Shown here: positions 9,936 to 18,487 of the stretch, piece by piece
Numbering within the stretch: position 1 is the stretch's first letter
How the letters are laid out: each line of letters begins with the position of its first letter
DNA from: Flavobacterium humidisoli
Lineage (GTDB): Bacteria > Bacteroidota > Bacteroidia > Flavobacteriales > Flavobacteriaceae
Length of the DNA: 64,000 nucleotides
Assembly (NCBI RefSeq): GCF_023272795.1
Contig: NZ_CP096829.1
Span: 2,108,001 to 2,172,000, forward strand
Reading direction: 5' to 3'
Position numbers and translations under genes: made by a program
Notes under the pieces: model-generated
What the model was told of the DNA's origin: nothing
Database searches by the model: none
Seen by the model: only the letters and a program-made list of their open reading frames with translations

Positions 9936-10925
9936 ATGAAAGTAAGAAATTTATTAATTGTTATTGTTACTGTTCTTGGAAGCTTATCTTCTAATGCTCA
10001 GTCTAATTTGCTTAATGCCAAAACTGCCGATCAGATCGGGTATAAGACACCTGCTCAAATGATATCTGATAATGACAAACCTCTGGCGTATGGTTATGTT
10101 GATGATCGAGATGTTTTGATGGGAAAGATGGTTTGGGAAATTATTGATTTAAATGAAAAAATAAACTTTCCATTATATTTTCCAGTAGATACGGCCAATA
10201 TTGGCCCAGATAGACGTTCGCTTTATGATATTCTAACTAAAGCAATGAGAAACGGTAAAATAACAGAAGTTTATACAGACAGTTATTTTAATACAAAAAA
10301 GACTTTAAAAGACATTCAAGGATCTTTATCTCGTGTTGATACAACAGATGCGGGTAGAGAACTTATTAATCAATATCCTGATGATTATAGAACGCGCGTT
10401 GTTAAGAAGAAAGTGGTTACAGGTTCGGGAAAAAATAAGAAAGTCAATTATGTAGACCAAACGGTAGGACCAACTAGAACGGTTCCGGCCGAATATATTT
10501 TGAAGCAAGATCTTACGGCTGCTGATGTAAGTCAATATAAAATTAAAGGATTTTGGTATTTTGATAAGAGGGAAAGTGCATTGAAATATCGCCTTTTAGG
10601 AATTTGCCCAGTAACGCCCGACGTTTATACTATGAATAGTGATGAAAAAGATTATATTGAGCTGTTCTGGGTTTTCTTTCCCAATGCTCGAGATGTGCTA
10701 CATGAAGGAAAAGCTTTTAATGATCAAAATTCAGCCATGCCGATTTCGTTCGATCAGATTTTGAATTCAAGACATTTTAATGCAATCATTTATAAAGAGG
10801 AAAATGTTTACGGAGATCGTGAGATTAAAGATTATATTAAAGATAATGCGCAAAGCCAATTGTTAGAGTCTGAAAGAGTAAAAGAGAAGATTCGTAATTT
10901 TGAAGAAGATATGTGGAATTACTAA
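9936..10925 (+). CDS. gldO: GldN paralogue GldO
   Basis: Tandem duplicate of gldN: same length (329 aa), same signal peptide start (MKVRNLLIVIVTVLGSLSSNAQ) and near-identical blocks (INFPLYFPVDTANIGP, RTVPAEYILKQDLTAADV). In F. johnsoniae gldO is known to be partly redundant with gldN. Here it sits 180 bases downstream of gldN, after that gene's terminator, and has its own terminator. Expression therefore probably needs its own promoter in 9817-9935, where no consensus box is obvious. Differences from gldN cluster in the basic linker (GSGKNKKVNYVDQ versus GKGKNKSVSYVEE). Confidence 0.95.
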   Translation: MKVRNLLIVIVTVLGSLSSNAQSNLLNAKTADQIGYKTPAQMISDNDKPLAYGYVDDRDVLMGKMVWEIIDLNEKINFPLYFPVDTANIGPDRRSLYDILTKAMRNGKITEVYTDSYFNTKKTLKDIQGSLSRVDTTDAGRELINQYPDDYRTRVVKKKVVTGSGKNKKVNYVDQTVGPTRTVPAEYILKQDLTAADVSQYKIKGFWYFDKRESALKYRLLGICPVTPDVYTMNSDEKDYIELFWVFFPNARDVLHEGKAFNDQNSAMPISFDQILNSRHFNAIIYKEENVYGDREIKDYIKDNAQSQLLESERVKEKIRNFEEDMWNY

Positions 10926-10945
10926 GTTCATAAACTCATAATAAG

Positions 10946-10981
10946 AAAAACTCTTGCTACCTTTGTAGTAAGAGTTTTTTT
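10946..10981 (+). terminator. Rho-independent terminator after gldO
   Basis: Stem AACTCTTGCTAC / GTAGTAAGAGTT with CTTT loop and T run; the same hairpin as after gldN apart from one G-T wobble. Confidence 0.9.
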
Positions 10982-11002
10982 ATTTTATCTATACACTTCA
11001 CA

Positions 11003-12076
11003 ATGCTTGATTATTTAATCGTCGGATCTGGGTTGGCTGGAATTTCTTTTGCCGAAATTGCCTTAAAAAACAATAAATCTATTTTAGTTGTTGATGACAA
11101 ATCTCAGAATTCTTCGAGAATTGCTGGAGGTTTGTATAATCCCGTTATTCTGAAACGTTTTAGTGAAGTCTGGAATGCTAAAGAACATTTGGTTTTAATG
11201 AATGAATTTTACGAACAGGTTGAAGATAAGCTGCAGGAGAGATTTAATTTTAAAATGCCAATTCTTCGAAAATTTTTTTCAATTGAAGAACAGAATAATT
11301 GGTTTGCAGCGTCAGATAAAATAAACTTAGCTCCTTTTTTGTCAACCAAACTAATTACTAAGAAATATCAAGGTATTGATTCTCCTTATGATTATGGAGA
11401 AGTTCTGCATACGGGCTATGTTAAAACTGGACAACTATTAGAAAGTTATAAAGCCTATTTAAAAGATAATAATTTGCTTCTTGAAGAATCTTTCCATAGT
11501 TCTTTCTTGGAGATTCTTGATTTAGGAATTCAGTATAAAAATATTAAAGCACGCCATATCATTTTTGCAGAGGGTTTTGGGTTGCATAAAAACCCTTATT
11601 TTAATTATCTCCCTTTGGATGGAACAAAAGGGGAACTGTTTTTAATAAAAGCACCAGATTTGAAATTGGATTTAATTGTTAATACCAGTGTTTTTATTTT
11701 ACCAGTAGGTGGCAATTTGTTTAAAGTTGGAGCTACTTATAATTGGCATGACAAAACGGATCTCCCTACCGAAGAAGGGAAACAAGAGCTTTTAGATCGC
11801 ATTAAAGAAATTATTACCTGCGACTTTGAAATTGTAAAACATTTTGCTGGAGTTAGACCAACAGTTGCCGACAGAAGACCTTTGGTAGGTACTCATGAAG
11901 CATTCGAATCTATTCATCTTCTTAACGGGTTAGGGACACGTGGTGTAATGCTCGGACCTGCTTTAGCGAAAATGTTGTATGATAATATTGAAAACGGAAC
12001 TCCAATAGATAGAGAAGCAGATATAAAACGCTTCCATAAAAGATATTTAAAATCTCTTATTCCTGACCGGCCTTAG
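11003..12076 (+). CDS. FAD-dependent oxidoreductase (DAO family)
   Basis: Glycine/D-amino-acid-oxidase-type flavoprotein of 357 aa. The N-terminal dinucleotide-binding motif is clear (DYLIVGSGLAGISFAE, then an acidic LVVDD end of strand 2), followed by RIAGGLYNPVILKRF. The C-terminal flavin-binding part reads HFAGVRPTVADRRPLVGTH and GLGTRGVMLGPALAK. The substrate cannot be told from sequence. It starts 21 bases after the gldO terminator and overlaps the convergent DUF983 gene by 20 bases at its 3' end. Confidence 0.85.
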   Translation: MLDYLIVGSGLAGISFAEIALKNNKSILVVDDKSQNSSRIAGGLYNPVILKRFSEVWNAKEHLVLMNEFYEQVEDKLQERFNFKMPILRKFFSIEEQNNWFAASDKINLAPFLSTKLITKKYQGIDSPYDYGEVLHTGYVKTGQLLESYKAYLKDNNLLLEESFHSSFLEILDLGIQYKNIKARHIIFAEGFGLHKNPYFNYLPLDGTKGELFLIKAPDLKLDLIVNTSVFILPVGGNLFKVGATYNWHDKTDLPTEEGKQELLDRIKEIITCDFEIVKHFAGVRPTVADRRPLVGTHEAFESIHLLNGLGTRGVMLGPALAKMLYDNIENGTPIDREADIKRFHKRYLKSLIPDRP

Positions 12077-12440
12077 GATCGTACGAAACAAACATATTAA
12101 TGTATAAGTTTCTTGAAAGACGAAGTACAAAAGGAAACAACACGACTAATGTCAAGATAATTGCAATAAAAGCTTGTTCGATTGTGGCTCCAAAAAAGAC
12201 AAATGAAACAATAAAAGCAGCAATTCCTACCGCAACATTTAATCCGTAACTAACATACATTGCGCCATAAAAAAAAGAAGGTTCAATTTGGTATTTGAAT
12301 CCGCAATGGCTGCAATTTTCGTTCATTTTGAGAACTTTACTCAAATGAAGCGGATTTTTGTCTTCATACATGCTTTCTTTTTGGCATTTTGGACAACTTC
12401 CTGTTAAAATGCTATTTAGTTTCGATCCTTTTTTTAACAT
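12057..12440 (-). CDS. DUF983 family membrane protein
   Basis: Small membrane protein with two zinc-ribbon-like CxxC pairs near the N-terminus (CPKC and CSHC), then two hydrophobic segments (VAVGIAAFIVSFVFFG and AFIAIILTLVVLFPFVL). 127 aa when started at ATG 12440; an ATG six codons upstream (12458) lies inside the probable -7 box TACCTTTG (12456-12463) and so is unlikely. Function unknown. The 3' end overlaps the FAD oxidoreductase gene tail to tail. Confidence 0.8.
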   Translation of the reverse strand: MLKKGSKLNSILTGSCPKCQKESMYEDKNPLHLSKVLKMNENCSHCGFKYQIEPSFFYGAMYVSYGLNVAVGIAAFIVSFVFFGATIEQAFIAIILTLVVLFPFVLRLSRNLYINMFVSYDPKAGQE

Positions 12441-12455
12441 TTGCAAAAATTTTAT

Positions 12456-12463
12456 CAAAGGTA
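12456..12463 (-). promoter_or_regulatory. -7 box of the DUF983 gene
   Basis: TACCTTTG on the minus strand fits TAnnTTTG; it overlaps the upstream ATG and so favours the start at 12440. The divergent ABC-F gene starts 42 bases away, so the two promoters share a very small region. Confidence 0.5.
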
Positions 12464-12504
12464 CATTTTTACGCCTTTATTTCTTGTAACAACAGTCACA
12501 AATT

Positions 12505-14424
12505 ATGCTTAATATACACAATCTTTCCGTTTCTTTTGGAGGAACCTATTTATTTGAAGAAGTTACTTTTCGTTTAGGCGCCGGCGACCGCGTAGGTCTT
12601 GTTGGTAAAAACGGAGCAGGTAAATCTACAATGCTAAAAATGCTGGCAGGAGATTTTAAACCAGACTCAGGAGTTATTTCGCAAGAGAAAGATATCAGAA
12701 TGGGTTTTCTACGTCAGGATATTGATTTTGAACAAGGAAGAACCGTTTTGGAAGAAGCATATGAAGCTTTTACAGAGATTAAAGTTGTAGAGAAAAAACT
12801 GGAAGAAATCAATCATCAATTGGTTACTAGAACCGATTATGAAAGTGAAGAATATGGACAAATCATCGAAGATTTATCTGATTACACACATCGTTTTGAA
12901 CTTCTTGGAGGTTACAATTATGTGGGAGACACAGAGAAAATTCTTTTAGGTCTAGGTTTTAAAAGAGAAGTTTTCAATAACCAAACAGAAACGTTCTCTG
13001 GAGGATGGAGAATGCGTATTGAACTTGCAAAACTGTTATTACAATCAAATGATGTATTGCTTCTGGATGAGCCAACTAACCACTTAGATATTGAAAGTAT
13101 CATTTGGTTAGAAAATTTTCTTCGTAATTATCCTGGAGTTGTTGTGATTGTATCGCACGATAAAATGTTCTTGGATAATGTAACGAATAGAACAATCGAA
13201 ATTTCGTTAGGTAAAGCCTATGACTTCAATAAACCCTATTCTCAATATTTAGAACTACGCCATGAAATTCGAGAAAAGCAATTAGCTACTCAAAAAAATC
13301 AGCAGAAAAAGATTGAAGAAACAGAAAAATTAATCGAGAAATTCCGTGCAAAAGCTTCAAAAGCTTCGATGGCGCAATCGTTGATTAAAAAATTAGATAA
13401 AGTCGAAAGAATCGAAGTGGACGAAGATGATAACTCAGTAATGAATATCTCGTTTCCAGTTTCAAAAGAACCAGGAAAAGTTGTTATTGAAGCTGAACAT
13501 GTAACGAAAGCTTACGGTGACAAAACGATTCTTAAAGATATAAGTTTACTGGTTGAAAGAGGAAGTAAAATTGCTTTTGTTGGGCAAAATGGACAAGGGA
13601 AATCTACTTTCATTAAAGCTCTTGTAAACGAATTTGAATACCAAGGAAATATCAAATTAGGACATAATGTACAATTAGGATATTTTGCTCAAAATCAAGC
13701 CGAATATTTAGACGGAGAAATTACTTTGCTGCAAACAATGGAAGATGCGGCAACTGACACAAATCGTATGAAAGTACGTGATATGTTAGGTTCGTTTTTA
13801 TTTCGTGGAGATGATGTAGAGAAAAAAGTGAAAGTGCTTTCTGGAGGCGAACGTAACCGTTTGGCACTTTGTAAATTGTTGTTACAGCCAATTAACGTTT
13901 TGCTGATGGATGAGCCTACGAACCACTTAGATATTAAATCTAAAAACGTTTTAAAAGCTGCTCTTCAAAAATTTGGCGGAACTTTGTTATTAGTTTCTCA
14001 CGACAGGGATTTCCTTCAAGGAATGTCAAATATTGTCTACGAATTTAAAGATCAGAAGATTAAAGAATATTTAGGAGATATCAACTTTTTCTTAGAACAG
14101 CGTAATTTGGAAAACATGCGCGAGGTTGAGAAAAAAGATGTTATAAAAGCAGCGACTCCAAAAGAGAAAGAGGTTGCTAAAGTGTCTTATGAAGATCAGA
14201 AGAAAACAAAAGCACTTCAAAACAGATTGAGCAAAATCGAAAGCCAGATTCAACAATTGGAAAAACAAATTCAGCATGATGATAAAATGTTGGAAACCAA
14301 TTATGACAAGCATATCGAAGATGCCTCATTCTTTACTGCTTACAACAAAAAGAAACAAGATTTAGAGCAATTATTAATCGATTGGGAAGTTGTATCAGAA
14401 GAGATTGATGGTTTTAATGGTTAA
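12505..14424 (+). CDS. ABC-F family ATP-binding protein
   Basis: Soluble twin-ABC ATPase of the ABC-F group, which act on the ribosome E site; 639 aa. Domain 1: Walker A GKNGAGKST, signature FSGGWRMR, Walker B LLLDEPTNHLD. Then the charged inter-domain linker with LIEKFRAKASKASMAQS. Domain 2: Walker A GQNGQGKST, signature LSGGERNR, Walker B LLMDEPTNHLD. The C-terminal ~80 residues form a coiled coil as in Uup. No TM segment. The exact subfamily (Uup, EttA or YdiF-like) cannot be fixed by eye; the long coiled-coil tail leans to Uup. Confidence 0.92.
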   Translation: MLNIHNLSVSFGGTYLFEEVTFRLGAGDRVGLVGKNGAGKSTMLKMLAGDFKPDSGVISQEKDIRMGFLRQDIDFEQGRTVLEEAYEAFTEIKVVEKKLEEINHQLVTRTDYESEEYGQIIEDLSDYTHRFELLGGYNYVGDTEKILLGLGFKREVFNNQTETFSGGWRMRIELAKLLLQSNDVLLLDEPTNHLDIESIIWLENFLRNYPGVVVIVSHDKMFLDNVTNRTIEISLGKAYDFNKPYSQYLELRHEIREKQLATQKNQQKKIEETEKLIEKFRAKASKASMAQSLIKKLDKVERIEVDEDDNSVMNISFPVSKEPGKVVIEAEHVTKAYGDKTILKDISLLVERGSKIAFVGQNGQGKSTFIKALVNEFEYQGNIKLGHNVQLGYFAQNQAEYLDGEITLLQTMEDAATDTNRMKVRDMLGSFLFRGDDVEKKVKVLSGGERNRLALCKLLLQPINVLLMDEPTNHLDIKSKNVLKAALQKFGGTLLLVSHDRDFLQGMSNIVYEFKDQKIKEYLGDINFFLEQRNLENMREVEKKDVIKAATPKEKEVAKVSYEDQKKTKALQNRLSKIESQIQQLEKQIQHDDKMLETNYDKHIEDASFFTAYNKKKQDLEQLLIDWEVVSEEIDGFNG

Positions 14425-14429
14425 TTTTT

Positions 14430-14658
14430 TTTGTTTCAAGTTTCAGGTTTCAAGTTGTAATCTTGACGAGTAAATTTAACTGCAAAACATGGTAAGTTTT
14501 TTTATAATTTGAACTTACAACGTACCAAGCTCGCAAAGCTCTATTTAAAGCTTTGCGAGCTTTTTGTTTTATAAAACCTCGCAGATCAAAAAAAACTTAC
14601 CATGTTTTGCAGTTAAATATTCATTCAGTTCAAAACCTGAAACCTGACCTGAAACAAA
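14430..14658. repeat. Nested palindromic element
   Basis: Three nested inverted repeats fill the gap between the ABC-F gene and the App1-like gene. Outer, imperfect: TTTGTTTCAAGTTTCAGG... (14430-14457) against the CCTGAAACCTGACCTGAAAC text (14635-14655). Middle: a perfect 30-base inverted repeat, 14474-14503 against 14589-14618, containing TGCAAAACATGGTAAG. Inner: a 13-bp hairpin (14528-14540/14549-14561) ending in a T run, which may be the ABC-F terminator. The TTTCAAGTTTCAGG motif recurs at 53131-53208 and 61822-61855. Confidence 0.75.
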
Positions 14659-15621
14659 CTACTTAATAATCCCGATCGATCTAGAATGATCAATTGCTTT
14701 ACTGCTTTCTTTAAAATAGCAAACAGAAACATTTATTGTTTCGAGATTTTTTAGAATCTTTTGAACTTCTTTTTTAGGAGATTTACCAGTTTGTCTAATA
14801 TAAACCGCAACAACTGTAACGGGAAATATTTTGCAAATTCTTTCGTAAAGCATTGGATCGTGCTGCGAGTCATCGCCCATTAAAACATATTTTAAAGTTG
14901 GGTAGAATTCCACAACATGCTTTATTTTTTCATATTTATGATCGTGATTTCCTCTTCCGCTCATAAAGAAATCGGTGATTCCTCTTTTGATGTCTTTTAG
15001 GAGAAAAACTGCTTTAGGAAGTTTGTTAATTTGGGCGAATTTAGCAATAAAACGGTATAAGTTCCATTCGCTGCTAGAGATGTAGAAAAAAGCATTTACT
15101 TCTTCTACATTGTCTCTTCCTGCAGAACTTAAAGCTTGATAGTGAGGTACAACATCTTTAAAAACTTTTCGGTCATTTACATTTTTAAATAATAAAATAT
15201 AAAGTTTTCGAAAAAAATTATTTGTGTGCGAAATAAGAAAAGTGTCGTCAATATCAGAGATGATTCCGAGTTTTCCTTTATGAGGTCTAATAAAACTGCC
15301 TTTACAAGTTGTGGTTTCCTCTTTATATTTTAAACTCACTTCGTATGGCATCCATCCAAAATGAGTTTCTTTTTCTAATGGAATGCAAAAATTGAAAAAG
15401 CCGTCATCTAATGTTTTAGTGTGGATGACTTCGCCATTGTAATGAAGGTAAACATCAAAATTTTTAATGGTTTTTATTCTGAACAATCTGAGTATCGAAG
15501 TGGCATTTTTTAATTTTCTTTTCTCAAAATCGTATTTGTTTTCTCTTTTTAAAACATGCCCCATTACAATTAACTCTTGTTCATTTGCATAACCTCGATA
15601 TAATTGTAGAATTGGTTTCAT
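14659..15621 (-). CDS. App1-like phosphatase (DUF2183 family)
   Basis: 320-aa protein with the catalytic region of the DUF2183/App1 phosphatidate-phosphatase family. The DxDxT-type motif of the haloacid-dehalogenase superfamily is visible as GIISDIDDTFLIS, followed by FFYISSSEWNLYRF and FFMSGRGNHDHKYEKI and, later, YVLMGDDSQHDPMLYE. The first ~130 residues form a separate beta-rich domain. No signal peptide. It is transcribed divergently from a lipid kinase gene 61 bases away, suggesting a shared role in phospholipid turnover, though that is inference. Stop is TAG at 14659. Confidence 0.85.
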   Translation of the reverse strand: MKPILQLYRGYANEQELIVMGHVLKRENKYDFEKRKLKNATSILRLFRIKTIKNFDVYLHYNGEVIHTKTLDDGFFNFCIPLEKETHFGWMPYEVSLKYKEETTTCKGSFIRPHKGKLGIISDIDDTFLISHTNNFFRKLYILLFKNVNDRKVFKDVVPHYQALSSAGRDNVEEVNAFFYISSSEWNLYRFIAKFAQINKLPKAVFLLKDIKRGITDFFMSGRGNHDHKYEKIKHVVEFYPTLKYVLMGDDSQHDPMLYERICKIFPVTVVAVYIRQTGKSPKKEVQKILKNLETINVSVCYFKESSKAIDHSRSIGIIK

Positions 15622-15682
15622 TAATTACGTATATTTATGTAACTGTAAATTACTTAATTTAATTGGTATTAAAAATAAAATT

Positions 15683-16552
15683 TTGAAAAAGAATATTCTA
15701 TTTGTTGTCAATCCGATTTCTGGAGATTTGGATAAATCAGATCTCATTGAGGCTGTTGAAGAGTTTGCTGCAACCAATCATTTCGATTTGGAAGTATATG
15801 AAACTACGGGAAAAAATGATCTAAGAGCAATACAATCTTTATATAATGAATCTGAGCCAGAGCGTATTATTGTTGCAGGAGGTGACGGAACGATAAAAAT
15901 GGTGGCAGAAGCGGTAGAAGAGCAAGATGTAATAATTGGGATTTTGCCAGCAGGTTCTGCAAACGGACTTTCGGTCGACTTAAATCTTCCTGATGGAATA
16001 GAGGAGAACCTTAAAATAGCGTTTCTACACCATTACATCGAAATGGATATGATTTGTATTAACGGGAAAAAAAGCATCCATTTAAGCGATATCGGATTAA
16101 ATGCTAATTTGGTTAAAAATTATGAAGAAAGTGATGTGCGTGGTTTTTGGGGCTATGCATTGCAAGCTTTCACAACGCTCAAAGAATCTGAAGAACCATT
16201 TGTGGCGACAATTTTGGCAAATAACAAAACTGTAGAACATGTAGCAAGAATGATTGTTATTGCCAATTCGCAGAAATATGGAACTGGAGTTGTAATTAAT
16301 CCAAATGGTGCTATGAATGACGGTAAGTTTGAGCTGGTAATTTTAAAGAGTCTTGACCTGCTTTTGATTGGAAAAATAATTACAGGAAATATGCCAATTG
16401 ATTCTGATGACATTGTGATTATTTCAACCGATAAAGCAGAAATAAAAACGGATTATCCCGTTAATTTTCAAATTGATGGTGAATATTGTGGGGCGCAGAC
16501 TTCTTTAGAAATTCATATTCTACACAAGCAAATGAAAATTGCGGTTCCGTAG
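15683..16552 (+). CDS. Diacylglycerol kinase-like lipid kinase
   Basis: DAGK-catalytic-domain protein of 289 aa (YegS/DgkB type). N-terminal ILFVVNPISGDLDK, the ATP-binding loop VAGGDGTIKMVAEA, LPAGSANGLSVDLNLP, and the C-terminal VNFQIDGEYCG segment are all typical. It begins with TTG at 15683; no in-frame ATG precedes the conserved N-terminus, so the non-ATG start is needed. It is divergent from the App1-like phosphatase and ends two bases before the convergent GNAT/FemAB-like gene. Substrate lipid unknown. Confidence 0.9.
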   Translation: MKKNILFVVNPISGDLDKSDLIEAVEEFAATNHFDLEVYETTGKNDLRAIQSLYNESEPERIIVAGGDGTIKMVAEAVEEQDVIIGILPAGSANGLSVDLNLPDGIEENLKIAFLHHYIEMDMICINGKKSIHLSDIGLNANLVKNYEESDVRGFWGYALQAFTTLKESEEPFVATILANNKTVEHVARMIVIANSQKYGTGVVINPNGAMNDGKFELVILKSLDLLLIGKIITGNMPIDSDDIVIISTDKAEIKTDYPVNFQIDGEYCGAQTSLEIHILHKQMKIAVP

Positions 16553-16554
16553 AT

Positions 16555-17700
16555 TTATTTAAATGGATTGCGTTCCTGCCATTCTGTTTTTGGTTCTAAA
16601 TAACTGAAAAACCTTGAAATGTTATGGTTGATTAAAGCATTGCTATGTGTGATTAAACCATACATTTTAACAGGTTTTGCTCCAACCGAACTTTTGATTT
16701 CAAGAGCTGTTCTAGCAAAAACAATTTCTTTGAAACCTTTCTTGATAGAATAGGCAATCATATCGTAGAGCATATTTAAGTATAGCATTTTTTCGCGCTG
16801 AACACTTTCGTCATAACCTAAAAAATACGTGTCCATTACATCGCCGTTTTTGATTAAAGTGTTGAAGCCGATTAGTTTTTCATCTAAAAAATAGCCGTAT
16901 AGAAGAAAGTTGTCTCCCATGATTTCTTTAAAAAAGCTGAAATGATTTCTTGCCAGAAAAAAGGTATTGAAAGGCGCATTTTTTGCAACATGAAAATACA
17001 AATCGTAGATCACATCTTCATATTGTTTAATGTCGGAGAGAGTCATTTGCTTTTTTATAATTCCTTCCGATTTTTTGCGCGCACGTTTGTATTGGTCGCG
17101 ATATTTTTTTAATAAAGCATCAATATAATCTTGTTCTGTTTTCCAGTTTTCATTGATTTCAAAAATCATATTTGGCTGTGTCGAAAACGTGTAGTTGTTT
17201 TTGAATTCTACTTGAAGCGATTCGATTTCTTTTGCTGTAAAATCTTTTATGCTCGTTATGTGAACTTTTCTTCCGCTTTCTTTCAGATCTTTTTTAAGCT
17301 GATTGATAGCCTTGTGAAGTGTTTTAATCGCTTTGGATTTTTTGATGGCCTTGTCAAAAATAAAAGCATTTTGTCCTGTAAGCATATTGTTTCCAACAAA
17401 CAAAACGTGCGAAGCAAAATTCTTTAAGGCAAAATTACGAACCGAAGTTTTTAAGCATTTATCGCGCTCTCCAAAAGATTCAAGTTTTTCTGCAAATAGG
17501 AACTGCGTTAACACAATTCCGATTAGTTTTTTTTCTTCAAAAAGCCCGATAAAATGGCAAGTCATATTTACTGGACAAGAGTTTTCCAGCACTTCGAGAT
17601 ATTCTCGAGTCAAAAAAATGTTATTTGCTGCAAGCGAGTTCCATTCTAAAGGCAGTAACGATGCGCTTTTGTAAATTTGGAAAGAATAAGTTGTATTCAA
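16555..17700 (-). CDS. GNAT/FemAB-like acyltransferase domain protein
   Basis: 381-aa cytosolic protein. The central and C-terminal part resembles the GNAT fold as seen in FemAB-type and peptidogalycan-like proteins: KKYRDQYKRARKKS, then NAPFNTFFLARNHFSFFKEIMGD, LLYGYFLDEKLIGFNTLI and DTYFLGYDESVQREKMLYLNMLYDMIAYSI. The substrate is not apparent. Its gene converges with the lipid kinase with a two-base gap. A terminator of the upstream DUF1761 gene separates it from that gene. Confidence 0.65.
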   Translation of the reverse strand: MNTTYSFQIYKSASLLPLEWNSLAANNIFLTREYLEVLENSCPVNMTCHFIGLFEEKKLIGIVLTQFLFAEKLESFGERDKCLKTSVRNFALKNFASHVLFVGNNMLTGQNAFIFDKAIKKSKAIKTLHKAINQLKKDLKESGRKVHITSIKDFTAKEIESLQVEFKNNYTFSTQPNMIFEINENWKTEQDYIDALLKKYRDQYKRARKKSEGIIKKQMTLSDIKQYEDVIYDLYFHVAKNAPFNTFFLARNHFSFFKEIMGDNFLLYGYFLDEKLIGFNTLIKNGDVMDTYFLGYDESVQREKMLYLNMLYDMIAYSIKKGFKEIVFARTALEIKSSVGAKPVKMYGLITHSNALINHNISRFFSYLEPKTEWQERNPFK

Positions 17701-17770
17701 AAGAGTGAGCTAATTTCTTCAAAATTAGAGAATATTTATAATAACTAAACTGCTTTAAGTTATTATTAAG

Positions 17771-17812
17771 AAAAACCCGTTTGAGATAAAATTTTCAAAC
17801 GGGTTTTTGTAT
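17771..17812 (-). terminator. Rho-independent terminator after the DUF1761 gene
   Basis: Stem AAAAACCCGTTTGA (17771-17784) pairs with TTCAAACGGGTTTTT (17794-17808). Being symmetrical in its A and T flanks it could work both ways; it lies just past the DUF1761 stop. Confidence 0.85.
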
Positions 17813-17820
17813 GCTGTTAT

Positions 17821-18309
17821 TTAGGCAAATCCGCAGATAATACCTCCCATAAGAGTCAGTGTAAGAATCCAGTAACCGCTATGGATAAAGATGTATTTCC
17901 AAGATTTTCTTTCAAATAAGCCGTTAATTCCAATTAGAGGAAACGCAAAAAATAATCCCGACATAAAACCGTGAAGCGCACCATGTTTAAAAGTTCTGTA
18001 AGCCATTCCGTAATCGGCCATAAAAGCAGCAAATGACGGTTTTGCGCTATCAATTAATGGAGGGCCGCCAACCATTCCGATTGCGCCAGATTGGTGAATG
18101 GTAAGAGACATTAAAGTCATTGTAATCATTAAAGAAAAAATATACGTTAGTCCGAAGATTTTAAGCATATTTCCTTTTCTTAACTCTTCTTGAGTAAGAT
18201 TATTTTCTTTCATCCAGATTGTTCCGAATACTTTTGGGCTGTACCAGATAAAACCGGTTACGAGTGTGACAATTGCTGCAAGGAATAAAGCAACGAAGTT
18301 AATTTGCAT
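17821..18309 (-). CDS. DUF1761 family membrane protein
   Basis: Integral membrane protein of 162 aa with four hydrophobic segments (INFVALFLAAIVTLVTGFIW; IFGLTYIFSLMITMTLMSL; GLFFAFPLIGING; FIHSGYWILTLTLMGGIICG). The early FIWYSPKVFGTIWMKE matches the family. Function unknown. A TACATTTG -7-like box lies at 18337-18344 on the minus strand. Confidence 0.8.
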   Translation of the reverse strand: MQINFVALFLAAIVTLVTGFIWYSPKVFGTIWMKENNLTQEELRKGNMLKIFGLTYIFSLMITMTLMSLTIHQSGAIGMVGGPPLIDSAKPSFAAFMADYGMAYRTFKHGALHGFMSGLFFAFPLIGINGLFERKSWKYIFIHSGYWILTLTLMGGIICGFA

Positions 18310-18487
18310 AATATGAGGTTTTTAGAATTAGTTGGTCAAATGTAATTAAAAAAAAGGCAGGTTTTAAAAAATAATAAAAGCAGCTTAAATCCTATGAATA
18401 AAATTTTTTTCAACAGTTTGCCGATATTTGGTGTATTATAACTGTGAATTGCATAATTTTACGCTAATAACAAATCCCAAATCTGTT

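Noticed and set aside
12389..12577. 62-codon rightward frame over the DUF983 start
   Set aside because: It lies antisense to DUF983 and overlaps the ABC-F gene in another frame; composition is not protein-like.
14474..14618. Insertion sequence
   Set aside because: The inverted arms enclose only ~85 bases and no transposase frame; at most a miniature element.
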